From the NCBI GenBank assembly GCA_905235735.1, contig CAJOMU010000003.1, positions 43,101 to 107,100 of the forward strand: a stretch of 64,000 nt of DNA. Reading direction: 5' to 3'. Of this stretch, positions 53,476-60,732 are shown piece by piece. The notes under the pieces were generated by a model that was not told the DNA's origin, searched no databases, and saw only the letters and a program-made list of their open reading frames with translations. Position 1 is the stretch's first letter; each line of letters begins with the position of its first letter. The DNA is from an uncultured Synergistales bacterium (lineage in GTDB: Bacteria; Synergistota; Synergistia; Synergistales; Aminobacteriaceae). The position numbers and the translations under genes are program-made.

Positions 53476-54222
53476 ATGAAATATAATGAGCTGTTTTCAC
53501 TTGAAGGAAAGTATGCACTGATTACAGGCGGAACTGGAGGTTTAGGCGGAGAAATTGCGAGGGCATTCATTGATTCAGGTGCGAAGGTTGCTGTATGCGG
53601 GAATCATCCTGAACGTGCAGAGGGTAATGTTACCGCGATAAAGTGCAACATATGCGATGAGGAAAGCGTTAATGCAATGATGGAAACGATTGCACATGAA
53701 TTCGGTACGCTTGATATTCTGGTGAACTGTGCAGGCAAGAATATACTCAAGCCTGCAGAAGAATACGATACATCATCATTCCTCGATGTTATGAATCTCA
53801 ACATCAATGCTCTTCACATTGTAACGCGTGAAGCAGGAAGACGATTCATGATTCCGAAGAAGGCAGGAAAGATTCTGAATCTATCATCAGTCAAAAGCAT
53901 AATCGGAACGGATAAAGATTACATTGCCTACTGTGCGAGCAAAGGTGCACTGAACATGTACACGAAGCAGCTTGCATGTGAATGGGGAAAATATAACATC
54001 AACGTGAATGCTATAGCTCCAACGTTTGTACGTACAGCAATCAATTCATTTCAGCTCGACAATCAAGAGTTCTATAATGCACTCGTGAATCGAATTCCGT
54101 TAGGACGAATAGGTCAGAAACAGGATATAGCAGCGGCATCAATTTTTCTGTGTTCTGAGGCATCAAGTTTCATTACGGGTCAAGTACTATGTGTTGACGG
54201 AGGACTGACGGCAAGACAGTAA
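53476..54222 (+). CDS. Short-chain dehydrogenase, gluconate 5-dehydrogenase-like
   Basis: A 248-residue SDR: ITGGTGGLGGEIARAF loop, NCAGKN, YCASKGALNMYTKQLA and the end ITGQVLCVDGGLTARQ. A second SDR alongside kduD, in the gluconate/idonate dehydrogenase branch by general pattern. Substrate not determinable. AGGAGGGG precedes the ATG. It ends the plus block before a bidirectional terminator. Confidence 0.85.
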   Translation: MKYNELFSLEGKYALITGGTGGLGGEIARAFIDSGAKVAVCGNHPERAEGNVTAIKCNICDEESVNAMMETIAHEFGTLDILVNCAGKNILKPAEEYDTSSFLDVMNLNINALHIVTREAGRRFMIPKKAGKILNLSSVKSIIGTDKDYIAYCASKGALNMYTKQLACEWGKYNINVNAIAPTFVRTAINSFQLDNQEFYNALVNRIPLGRIGQKQDIAAASIFLCSEASSFITGQVLCVDGGLTARQ

Positions 54223-54232
54223 CGCATAAAAA

Positions 54233-54259
54233 TACCCCCTATCGTAATGACAGGGGGTA
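54233..54259. terminator. Bidirectional terminator between the two catabolic blocks
   Basis: TACCCCCT (54233-54240) pairs with AGGGGGTA (54252-54259). T-rich sequence follows on both strands, so it can stop transcription of both convergent blocks. Confidence 0.85.
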
Positions 54260-54267
54260 GTATCTTT

Positions 54268-55287
54268 TTAGAATCTCACAACAACCTTCATGTAATTTCC
54301 CGGATTCTTCTCAATGTCTCTTATTACTGCTGGTGCTTCATCAACTGAAACCGTCTTCGTAAGCATCTTCGGCATATCAACTCTCTTAGACTGAATCAGT
54401 TCAAGTGCCTCTTCAAATTCATGTGCACTGTTCCTTCCGCCTCTGAGATCAAGTTCCTTCTTCGTGATTACGTCTGTGGGTAAGCTCGTCTCTTTCTTAG
54501 GCCAGCCTGTGAATACAACACGTCCTGCATTGCAGACATAATCCAATGTCGCACGTATCGCCTGATTTGCTCCTGAACATTCCATAACGAACTGTGCCAT
54601 AACTCCGTTTGTTATCTCTGCGATTCTCTTCACAGGGTCTTCTTTTGCGGAATTGATTATGTATTCGATTCCTGCAACATTCTTTGCGAAATCAAGACGC
54701 TCCTGCACAATGTCAATCAGTATTGCATGTCCGCCGTAAGCCTGAGCTGCCATAGCTGCCGCCAATCCAATCGGTCCTGCTCCAATCACTGCGCAATATT
54801 CGCCGGATTTAACCGCTCCTCTGTGAACTCCGTGAAGCGAAATCGTCAAAGGTTCAGCCATTGCTGCATGTTCAAATGTCATTCCTTCTGGCATCTTCAC
54901 GAGCATGTGTGCAGGATGACAGAAGTATTCGCACATTCCTCCGTCAACATGTACTCCGAGCGTATGCATGTCAGTGCAGCAGTTCGTTCGTCCAATACTG
55001 CATGGGTAGCAGTGTCCGCAATACACATAAGGTTCAACAACTACTTTATCGCCGGGCTTTATGCCTTTGGGATTGTCTTCGGGAATTGAGACTACTACAC
55101 CTGAAAGTTCATGTCCGATGATTCTCGGATAGCTAACAAGGTTATTCGTCCCTCTGAAAGCTCCTATATCACTTCCGCATATTCCAGCAGCCTCTATCTT
55201 CAGCAATGCTTCTCCTGCTTTAGGTGTTGGCTTTTCAACATCAATGCATTCAACGTTAAACGGTTCTACAATTCGTACTGCCTTCAT
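54268..55287 (-). CDS. Zinc-dependent alcohol dehydrogenase (sorbitol/threonine dehydrogenase type)
   Basis: A 339-residue medium-chain dehydrogenase. The catalytic zinc site is in GICGSDIGAFRG and IIGHELSG; the structural zinc cysteines are in YCGHCYPCSIGRTNCC. The NAD loop is GAGPIGLAAAMAA. Similar enzymes oxidise polyols or sugar acids such as L-idonate or galactitol phosphate. It is the last gene of the minus block. Confidence 0.87.
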   Translation of the reverse strand: MKAVRIVEPFNVECIDVEKPTPKAGEALLKIEAAGICGSDIGAFRGTNNLVSYPRIIGHELSGVVVSIPEDNPKGIKPGDKVVVEPYVYCGHCYPCSIGRTNCCTDMHTLGVHVDGGMCEYFCHPAHMLVKMPEGMTFEHAAMAEPLTISLHGVHRGAVKSGEYCAVIGAGPIGLAAAMAAQAYGGHAILIDIVQERLDFAKNVAGIEYIINSAKEDPVKRIAEITNGVMAQFVMECSGANQAIRATLDYVCNAGRVVFTGWPKKETSLPTDVITKKELDLRGGRNSAHEFEEALELIQSKRVDMPKMLTKTVSVDEAPAVIRDIEKNPGNYMKVVVRF

Positions 55288-55300
55288 TCTGTCTGTCCCC

Positions 55301-56218
55301 TCACTTCACATTATAATTTTCCATTGCATGAATCGCATTCACTATGAATTCATGACATGGTACATCAACATTGCACTTCCTCGCTGCCCTCACGACTGAA
55401 CCGCTTATCGTGTCAACTTCAGTCCGTCGTCCTGCACGCAAGTCCGCACATATCGATGTTACTCCGTTGGGTGAATTATCTGACACGGATTTAATTTCTT
55501 CAAGCAGTGTATCTTCATCAGCTTCAAGTCCAAGTGCGTGTGCAACAGTTACAGCTTCATGAAGTAATTTCTTCGAGAGGTTCATTGCATAATCACACTT
55601 CGCAATGAATCCCATTTCGCATTTGAGTAATCCTGTTACTGCACTGAATGCTACATTTACAAACAGCTTGTTCCAGATTAATTGCTGAATGTTCTCATGA
55701 ATCCTCACATTGAAACCGCATGAATCAAATGCATCTTTCAATTTCGGAAGGAATTTCTGCGTGTCATCAACGAGCATTCCGACATTCGTGTTGCCTTTGC
55801 CGCCATGACGCACATGACCAGGTTCTAATACTGCTCCGTTATCTTCAGTTGTGCCGATTATGATTCGTTCAACTGGTGCGAATTCCGAGAGTATATCTTC
55901 ATGGCCTGATCCGTTCTGCAATGTCATCAGGTATGTATGCTCAGAGATGAGATGTTTATTGCTCTCAAGTGCTGAACGTGAATACAATGCTTTCACGAAC
56001 AAGATTATCAGATCAACAGGTTCAAGTCCTTCTGTGCTGGTTAATGCTTTGGGCGAATATTTGTTATCCCGTCCATTTTCCTCAAGGGTTAAACCGTTCT
56101 GCTTCACTGTCTCAATTACTGCACTGTTTGTATCAACAAGAAAGACTTCATTCTTCTGCGAGAGCCTGCCTCCATAGATTGACCCCATAGCTCCCGCTCC
56201 AATTACAGCTATTCTCAT
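55301..56218 (-). CDS. Ketopantoate reductase family protein
   Basis: A 305-residue PanE/ApbA-type reductase: IAVIGAGAMGSIYGGRL at the N-terminus, FVKALYSRSAL, LQNGSGHEDIL and the central IWNKLFVNVAFSAVTGLL with the catalytic lysine. In this catabolic context it more likely reduces a 2-keto acid of the sugar pathway than ketopantoate, but that is inference. It overlaps the cyclase gene by 4 bp. Confidence 0.82.
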   Translation of the reverse strand: MRIAVIGAGAMGSIYGGRLSQKNEVFLVDTNSAVIETVKQNGLTLEENGRDNKYSPKALTSTEGLEPVDLIILFVKALYSRSALESNKHLISEHTYLMTLQNGSGHEDILSEFAPVERIIIGTTEDNGAVLEPGHVRHGGKGNTNVGMLVDDTQKFLPKLKDAFDSCGFNVRIHENIQQLIWNKLFVNVAFSAVTGLLKCEMGFIAKCDYAMNLSKKLLHEAVTVAHALGLEADEDTLLEEIKSVSDNSPNGVTSICADLRAGRRTEVDTISGSVVRAARKCNVDVPCHEFIVNAIHAMENYNVK

Positions 56219-56907
56219 TCAGAGAACTCCTTTATGCCCTCAATTGCATACGCGTGAACAGGACTTGAATCGAGTCCCTTAATCGGCAGAGGTGCAAATG
56301 ACATGAAGAATACATCACGTTGAAGCTGTTCAAGATTCTTCAAGACCTCAATGAAGATTATTCCCTCAGCAAGAAGAATATCATGAAACGGTTTAACATC
56401 TTCGTTGCAGTTCTCGATTGATACTCCGTCGCCGAAACCTACAGCTTTAACTTTCTTCGCTTTGAACCATTCTGCTGTTTCGCCGTTCACCAGAAGCCTT
56501 TTATCCTTCTCAGTGTTTGTGTCGGGCGTAAAGGGATTGAGCTTGTATGATGAGTCTATTATCACTATGTCTCCTTCACGAACTTTCTTTGCTTCACGGT
56601 CAAGGTCTGCTGCTGTTATGTGTGAGTTCGGTGCACATGATTCCTTGAAGTCAACGTACACTCCTCTTCCGACAAACGTGGTCAGAGGAATTCCTGTTAC
56701 ATCAGGCCAGTCATCATTATGATGATACGGACATTCTGCGTGAGTTCCCAAGTGAGTCATGATGTCAACGTTCGTGTGAAAATCTGGTATCGGGCCGCCT
56801 GTGTTGAAACGGTGAAGTTTGCATCTTCGTGTTTCTGTTGCCGGATCAACTAACTTTGAGAGGTCAACGAGACGAAGACCGGGTGCGAGTTCATATACTA
56901 TCTGCAT
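56215..56907 (-). CDS. Cyclase-family hydrolase (kynurenine formamidase fold)
   Basis: A 230-residue metal-dependent cyclase family protein. The metal motif is HLGTHAECPYHH, the HxGTHx(D/E)xP form with Glu in place of Asp, which occurs in part of the family. IVIIDSSYKLNPF and a GFGDGVSIENCN stretch follow. Members hydrolyse formamides or lactone-like cyclic substrates. A lactonase step in sugar acid catabolism would fit here. Confidence 0.8.
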   Translation of the reverse strand: MQIVYELAPGLRLVDLSKLVDPATETRRCKLHRFNTGGPIPDFHTNVDIMTHLGTHAECPYHHNDDWPDVTGIPLTTFVGRGVYVDFKESCAPNSHITAADLDREAKKVREGDIVIIDSSYKLNPFTPDTNTEKDKRLLVNGETAEWFKAKKVKAVGFGDGVSIENCNEDVKPFHDILLAEGIIFIEVLKNLEQLQRDVFFMSFAPLPIKGLDSSPVHAYAIEGIKEFSE

Positions 56908-56921
56908 TGTTCAATTCCTCC

Positions 56922-57374
56922 TTATATTTTTACCTTTACGACTACTTTCTTGACCTTCACAGGTTCTCCAACAGAACATCTCGGTTTGTGTGCTTCTTCA
57001 GGCTCAACAACAATCAAATCACCCGCGCCCAAAAGAATCATTCCTGACACTTCAGGTTCCTCAAAGAAATACAAATCTTTCTCTGGATGTGATTCACTGA
57101 GCTTCAAGCCTTCACGATGACATACTCCGAAATATTCACAGCCTTCCGCAACATACTGAATATCAAAATACTTGTCGTGTGCTTCAAATTTCCTCTTGTC
57201 TGACGGTTCAGTCGTATAGCTCTGAACGTTCGCAATAACATCATCGCCCATAATTGGGTATGCTCCGTCTGCAAGTGCTTTAATGTCTGTCTCTGCAAGC
57301 CACTTATAGCCTGCTTTGAACTTTTCAGAAAGATAATCGTACTTCTCCGAAATCTTAATACTGCATTCGTACAT
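56922..57374 (-). CDS. YhcH/YjgK/YiaL family cupin, second copy
   Basis: A 150-residue paralogue of the protein at 52177-52683. Conserved parts are EAHDKYFDIQYVAEGCEYFG, YFFEEPEVSGMILLGAGDLIV and VEPEEAHKPRCSVGEPVKVKK. Its presence between an Ldh2-type reductase and a cyclase resembles yiaL next to yiaK in the E. coli diketogulonate operon. Confidence 0.85.
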   Translation of the reverse strand: MYECSIKISEKYDYLSEKFKAGYKWLAETDIKALADGAYPIMGDDVIANVQSYTTEPSDKRKFEAHDKYFDIQYVAEGCEYFGVCHREGLKLSESHPEKDLYFFEEPEVSGMILLGAGDLIVVEPEEAHKPRCSVGEPVKVKKVVVKVKI

Positions 57375-57393
57375 AGTTTATCCCCTCCTATGT

Positions 57394-58423
57394 TTATTCG
57401 ATATGTCCCGAAAGTGATTTACCCTCTGCGATTGAACATACCTGCTCCCATATCGTATCATCAACCTGTACACCTTCGGACATACTCTTTCTGCGTCTTG
57501 CAATTGTGCTTTCACCTGGACATTTTACAGGATGCTTCAGGTCAATCGGGTGTGCACTGTCTGCTATCGATACTCTTCTGTTGAGCATCGTCTGAACATC
57601 TTCCTTCGTGCTGAACATGTACGGATCTATCGCAATGAATATCTGTGAACATCCCGTACAGCTTCCGTTATTATTGTCGTCCATGTCTGAACCGCAAAGT
57701 CCTCCTGAGATTGCTGCTGCTGCGAGGTCAAGTGCTATTGCTAAACTTGAACCCTTCCAGTAACCAGTCGGAAGTATGCGCATTGAATCTTCTATTGCTC
57801 CAGGATCATCCGTTAAGTTTCCGTCCTTGTCGAATCCTCCGGGATAAGGGAGCTTCTTTCCTGCAAGACGATACACTCCTAACTTGCCGTATGCATACTG
57901 GCTCATGGCCATATCAACGACTATCTGACCATCTTCACGAGGAATCGCAATGCAGAATGGATTATTTCCCACGCTCTTAACATCACTGCCCCACATTGGC
58001 ATACAGCTTTCTGTGTTTATCCAGCTAATTCCTATGTAACCTGCTTCTGCTATCTTCCACGCGTAAGTCCCTCCACGCATCCAGTGAGTCGTATTCTTCA
58101 ATGCAACTAAACCTATGCCGTGAACTTCTGCGAGTTTCATTGCACGTTCAGAGCAGAACAATGCGTTTGTGATTCCGATTCCTAAATGACCGTCATAATT
58201 TTCTGCTGCTCCCTTTGCTTTCAAGAGTTCAGGTTTACCCTTAATGTTAATCCAGCCTTTGCTCACATACTCTGCAAATCTCGGAATTCGATTCATTCCA
58301 TGACTTTCTACTCCGTCCGCACTCGATGAGGCGTGAATATGTGCCTGCTTGTTCTTCCGTTAATCCCAAATTCAGAAATGCCTTCTTCGCTGTAGCTTTC
58401 AATTTATCGAATGGTACTATCAT
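57394..58423 (-). pseudogene. Ldh2/YiaK-type reductase with an N-terminal frameshift
   Basis: An Ldh2 family NAD(P)-dependent 2-keto acid reductase. The natural start is the ATG at 58423 (MIVPFDKLKATAKKAF, after GGAG), giving LGLTEEQAGTYS before the frame is lost near 58325-58335. The remainder continues in another frame through ADGVESHGMNRIPRFAEYV, the TTHWMRGGTYAWKIAE motif and GCSQIFIAIDPYMF to 57394. A restart at the internal ATG (58296) would lack about 45 residues including part of the active site. Real decay and sequence error both fit. Intact relatives reduce 2,3-diketo-L-gulonate. Confidence 0.75.
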
Positions 58424-58436
58424 TGCAATATCTCCT

Positions 58437-59204
58437 TTACGGTTCAAGTCCTGCGAGTGTCATCATCTCTTCATAAAGTCCGCTTGCCTCTTCTGCTGAA
58501 TAATCGTAAACAAGAAATACATCCATAACATATGGGAAGTACGGAAGGTGATTCAATTCCTGTGCAAACGACATAGCTGCTATTTCACCGAGCGCATAAA
58601 TCCCCGAATCATTATGCAGAGGGCCAATACTCCACAGACGAATCTTTTCAGTTCGCGTGAAGATTTCATGCCTGTACTTTTCCTCAATGTAATGAAAGAT
58701 TTCGTGCGATAAAATCAAACTCGCAGGCTTCAGTTTATCCGTGAGTATATTCTTTATCGCTTGCTTCCTCAATAACCGTTCTGCTCTGTTCACTGCATCC
58801 ATGAAGATAGTTACGTTATTGGGCATTGCAAAATCAGCGAATAATACTCGGTCCGTCTTTTCGGGGTATTGAGGGTAAGATACATTCAGGCCAAGTTTAC
58901 GCGCAATAATATCGGGTTCAGATGTTCCATATTCAGATACTAACCGCTGTGCATAAATCTTCCCGCAGTCTATGGATTTCTCTGCCCAGTTCAATCGCTG
59001 AGTGTCATTGAATTTTCCGTTGAGAGGGTCTCTTGAGAACGCATAATATCTCCATTCAGTCGGAGGAATTTTCGTTAATCTCTCTAACATGTAATCCAAT
59101 TTGCGAATCTCATAATGAGGTTTCTCATAGCGTGTTATTCTCTGCTTTCCGAACAGACCATCTGCTATAGGCTTTAATTTTTGCTTTATGTATTCCCAGT
59201 TCAT
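58437..59204 (-). CDS. ImmA/IrrE-like metallopeptidase
   Basis: A 255-residue protein with an IrrE N-terminal-like domain. The zinc motif is LILSHEIFHYIEEKYRHE (HExxH near residue 168), with a downstream LGEIAAMSFAQELNHLP helix supplying the third ligand (Glu). No HTH is present. ImmA/IrrE proteins cleave repressors in mobile elements or stress response. Next to a TnpB element and ending 14 bp before the Ldh2-type gene, it may be element-linked or a regulator of the catabolic block. Confidence 0.72.
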   Translation of the reverse strand: MNWEYIKQKLKPIADGLFGKQRITRYEKPHYEIRKLDYMLERLTKIPPTEWRYYAFSRDPLNGKFNDTQRLNWAEKSIDCGKIYAQRLVSEYGTSEPDIIARKLGLNVSYPQYPEKTDRVLFADFAMPNNVTIFMDAVNRAERLLRKQAIKNILTDKLKPASLILSHEIFHYIEEKYRHEIFTRTEKIRLWSIGPLHNDSGIYALGEIAAMSFAQELNHLPYFPYVMDVFLVYDYSAEEASGLYEEMMTLAGLEP

Positions 59205-59226
59205 GAATATAAATATACCGTTACAG

Positions 59227-59248
59227 AAAACTTATAAAAAGTTATAAA
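59227..59248 (+). repeat. Terminal inverted repeat, tnpB 3' side
   Basis: The 22-nt end matches the reverse complement of 60609-60630 at 20 positions. It begins AAAACTTATAA and ends TTATAAA, and is itself partly palindromic. Confidence 0.75.
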
Positions 59249-59376
59249 CCAACTTTTATGTTCCCTTCCTCATTCTTCGCGTCCGCTTTCACGCTGGTCT
59301 GCTACTTACGTTTGGTATGACGCTCCAGAGGCTTCAATTCCCGACTAACGTATCGGTACATATCAATAATCTCGTG
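59249..59376 (-). ncRNA. Candidate reRNA (omega RNA) scaffold downstream of tnpB
   Basis: Between the tnpB stop and the element end, 128 bp of higher-GC, non-coding sequence contains several short complementary segments. In known TnpB elements this 3' region encodes the guide RNA, whose guide part is the flanking host DNA just beyond the element. The guide would then be the minus strand immediately below 59227. Assignment is by position only. Confidence 0.4.
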
Positions 59377-60549
59377 TCAGTGAGTTATTATTGATTCACC
59401 ATAATGATATAAGTTTATGCTGGCATTCAAATCCCGGTCTATTACAGCTCCACAGTGGGCGCAGTTATATGTTCTATCTGAGAGCTTCAGGTCTTTTTTG
59501 ACGTTTCCGCAGATTGAACATATCTTTGAGCTGGCGTAAAACCTGTCCGCTGTGATTAAACTTATGCCGTGCCATTCGCTTTTGTATTGCATTATCCTTA
59601 TGAATTCTGCTAATTTCTGCTCCTGTACTGCACGCGCCAGATGTTTATTCTTTATCATGCCTTTTACATTCAAGTCTTCCAGAACTATAAAACTTGGTTC
59701 TCGCTTTATTATTTCTGTAGTTACCTGCTGAATGTAATTCGTCCTGATGTCCGTTAGCTTATGGGTTACTCGTAAAAGCTGTTTTTCACTTCTTATAATG
59801 CTGCGTGTTTTCTGATAACTTTCTCCTTTCTTATTAAGTTTATATTTCCGTGAGATTTTGCGCTGCAACCTTCGCTGTTTCTTTTTTAGCCGTCTCACTC
59901 GACTCATTTTGTTGATATTCCTATAAATATGGCCGCTACTGCATATCGCCAAATCTTTAACTCCTAAATCTATTCCGATACCGTCATTTGTACTCGCTAT
60001 AGCTTCAGGGGCTTCAACTTCAATTCCGACAGTAAGAAACCAATTTAGCCCGTCAAATGATATTCGCGGATTGGAATATTTTGCGCCTGTTGGTATACGT
60101 TCATGTTCGGCCAGTCTGAACCAGTTTGCACTCTGACGGTTTCGCTTCTTACTCTGCGCTATATTCTCTAGTTTTACATGCGTGCCCGTGAACTTTATTT
60201 TTAGAGGATCTGCATAAAAACTCGGTTTACTACGCTTACGGCTTTTATATTTCGGGTGTTCTGCCAGTCCTTTGAAAAATTTCTGATACGCTATTATTGC
60301 ATCTTTAACAGCCTGCTTGCATACGTTATTGCTTATGGTATAAAGCCATTGATTTTCAGGTTCATTCTTGAGCATCGTAAAGCGTCTGCGTAATTCATAG
60401 TCTGACAGAAATTTTCCGCCTGCTTCATAGTTCTTCTTTTCCTGTTCTAACGCCCAGTTATATGCATATCTGGCACTGCCTGCAAATTGAAATAAACGCG
60501 TGAGCTGCTTCTTGTTCGGGATTAACTTCACTCGCACCGTTTTTAGCAT
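59377..60549 (-). CDS. tnpB: TnpB RNA-guided endonuclease (OrfB family)
   Basis: 390 residues from the ATG at 60549, directly after GGGAGGTGAG (an ATG at 60564 lies on that site). It is complete: N-terminal VRVKLIPNKKQLTRLFQFAG, RuvC-I GIDLGVKDLAICSSG, RuvC-II FIVLEDLNVKGM, a zinc finger with CSICGNV and CAHCGA, and RuvC-III DRDLNASINL. All three RuvC acidic residues (D, E, D) are present, so the nuclease should be active. TnpB cuts DNA guided by an RNA from the element end. Confidence 0.95.
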   Translation of the reverse strand: MLKTVRVKLIPNKKQLTRLFQFAGSARYAYNWALEQEKKNYEAGGKFLSDYELRRRFTMLKNEPENQWLYTISNNVCKQAVKDAIIAYQKFFKGLAEHPKYKSRKRSKPSFYADPLKIKFTGTHVKLENIAQSKKRNRQSANWFRLAEHERIPTGAKYSNPRISFDGLNWFLTVGIEVEAPEAIASTNDGIGIDLGVKDLAICSSGHIYRNINKMSRVRRLKKKQRRLQRKISRKYKLNKKGESYQKTRSIIRSEKQLLRVTHKLTDIRTNYIQQVTTEIIKREPSFIVLEDLNVKGMIKNKHLARAVQEQKLAEFIRIMQYKSEWHGISLITADRFYASSKICSICGNVKKDLKLSDRTYNCAHCGAVIDRDLNASINLYHYGESIITH

Positions 60550-60608
60550 TTTCTCACCTCCCATTGATATTATAAGGCACTGAGAAAACTTGCTAATTTC
60601 ACAATATT

Positions 60609-60630
60609 TTTATAATTTCTTATAAGTTTT
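60609..60630 (-). repeat. Terminal inverted repeat, tnpB 5' side
   Basis: Inverted partner of 59227-59248, with two mismatches. It lies 60 bp upstream of the tnpB start codon. Confidence 0.75.
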
Positions 60631-60644
60631 TATTAGCTGTTACT

Positions 60645-60670
60645 AAGCCCCCCTGTTTTTAGGAGGGCTT
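60645..60670. terminator. Hairpin downstream of the hydantoinase gene
   Basis: AAGCCC (60645-60650) pairs with GGGCTT (60665-60670), with further C/G pairs inside. It sits 63 bp after the hydantoinase stop on the minus strand. The T run is better on the plus side, so orientation is unclear. Confidence 0.5.
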
Positions 60671-60732
60671 TAATGTTTATACTTCCGTGATTGATCCAAC
60701 GATTATAATCTCTTCGTCTGAATCTCTGTCTC

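Larger units (their letters stand above)
59227..60630 (-). mobile_element. TnpB-carrying insertion element bounded by inverted repeats
   Basis: The element consists of a single tnpB gene between two A/T-rich 22-bp ends that are inverted copies of one another (20 of 22 identical). There is no tnpA transposase (Y1 or serine recombinase), so movement would need a helper in trans. It is inserted between the ImmA/IrrE-like gene and the hydantoinase gene. Inverted ends argue against the usual subterminal hairpins of IS200/IS605 and are closer to IS607-like or unclassified solo-tnpB elements. Confidence 0.7.

Noticed and set aside
56215..56907. Loss of the metal-binding Asp in the cyclase (HLGTHAEC)
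   Set aside because: Glutamate at this site occurs in part of the family and can still bind metal, so it is not clear evidence of inactivity.
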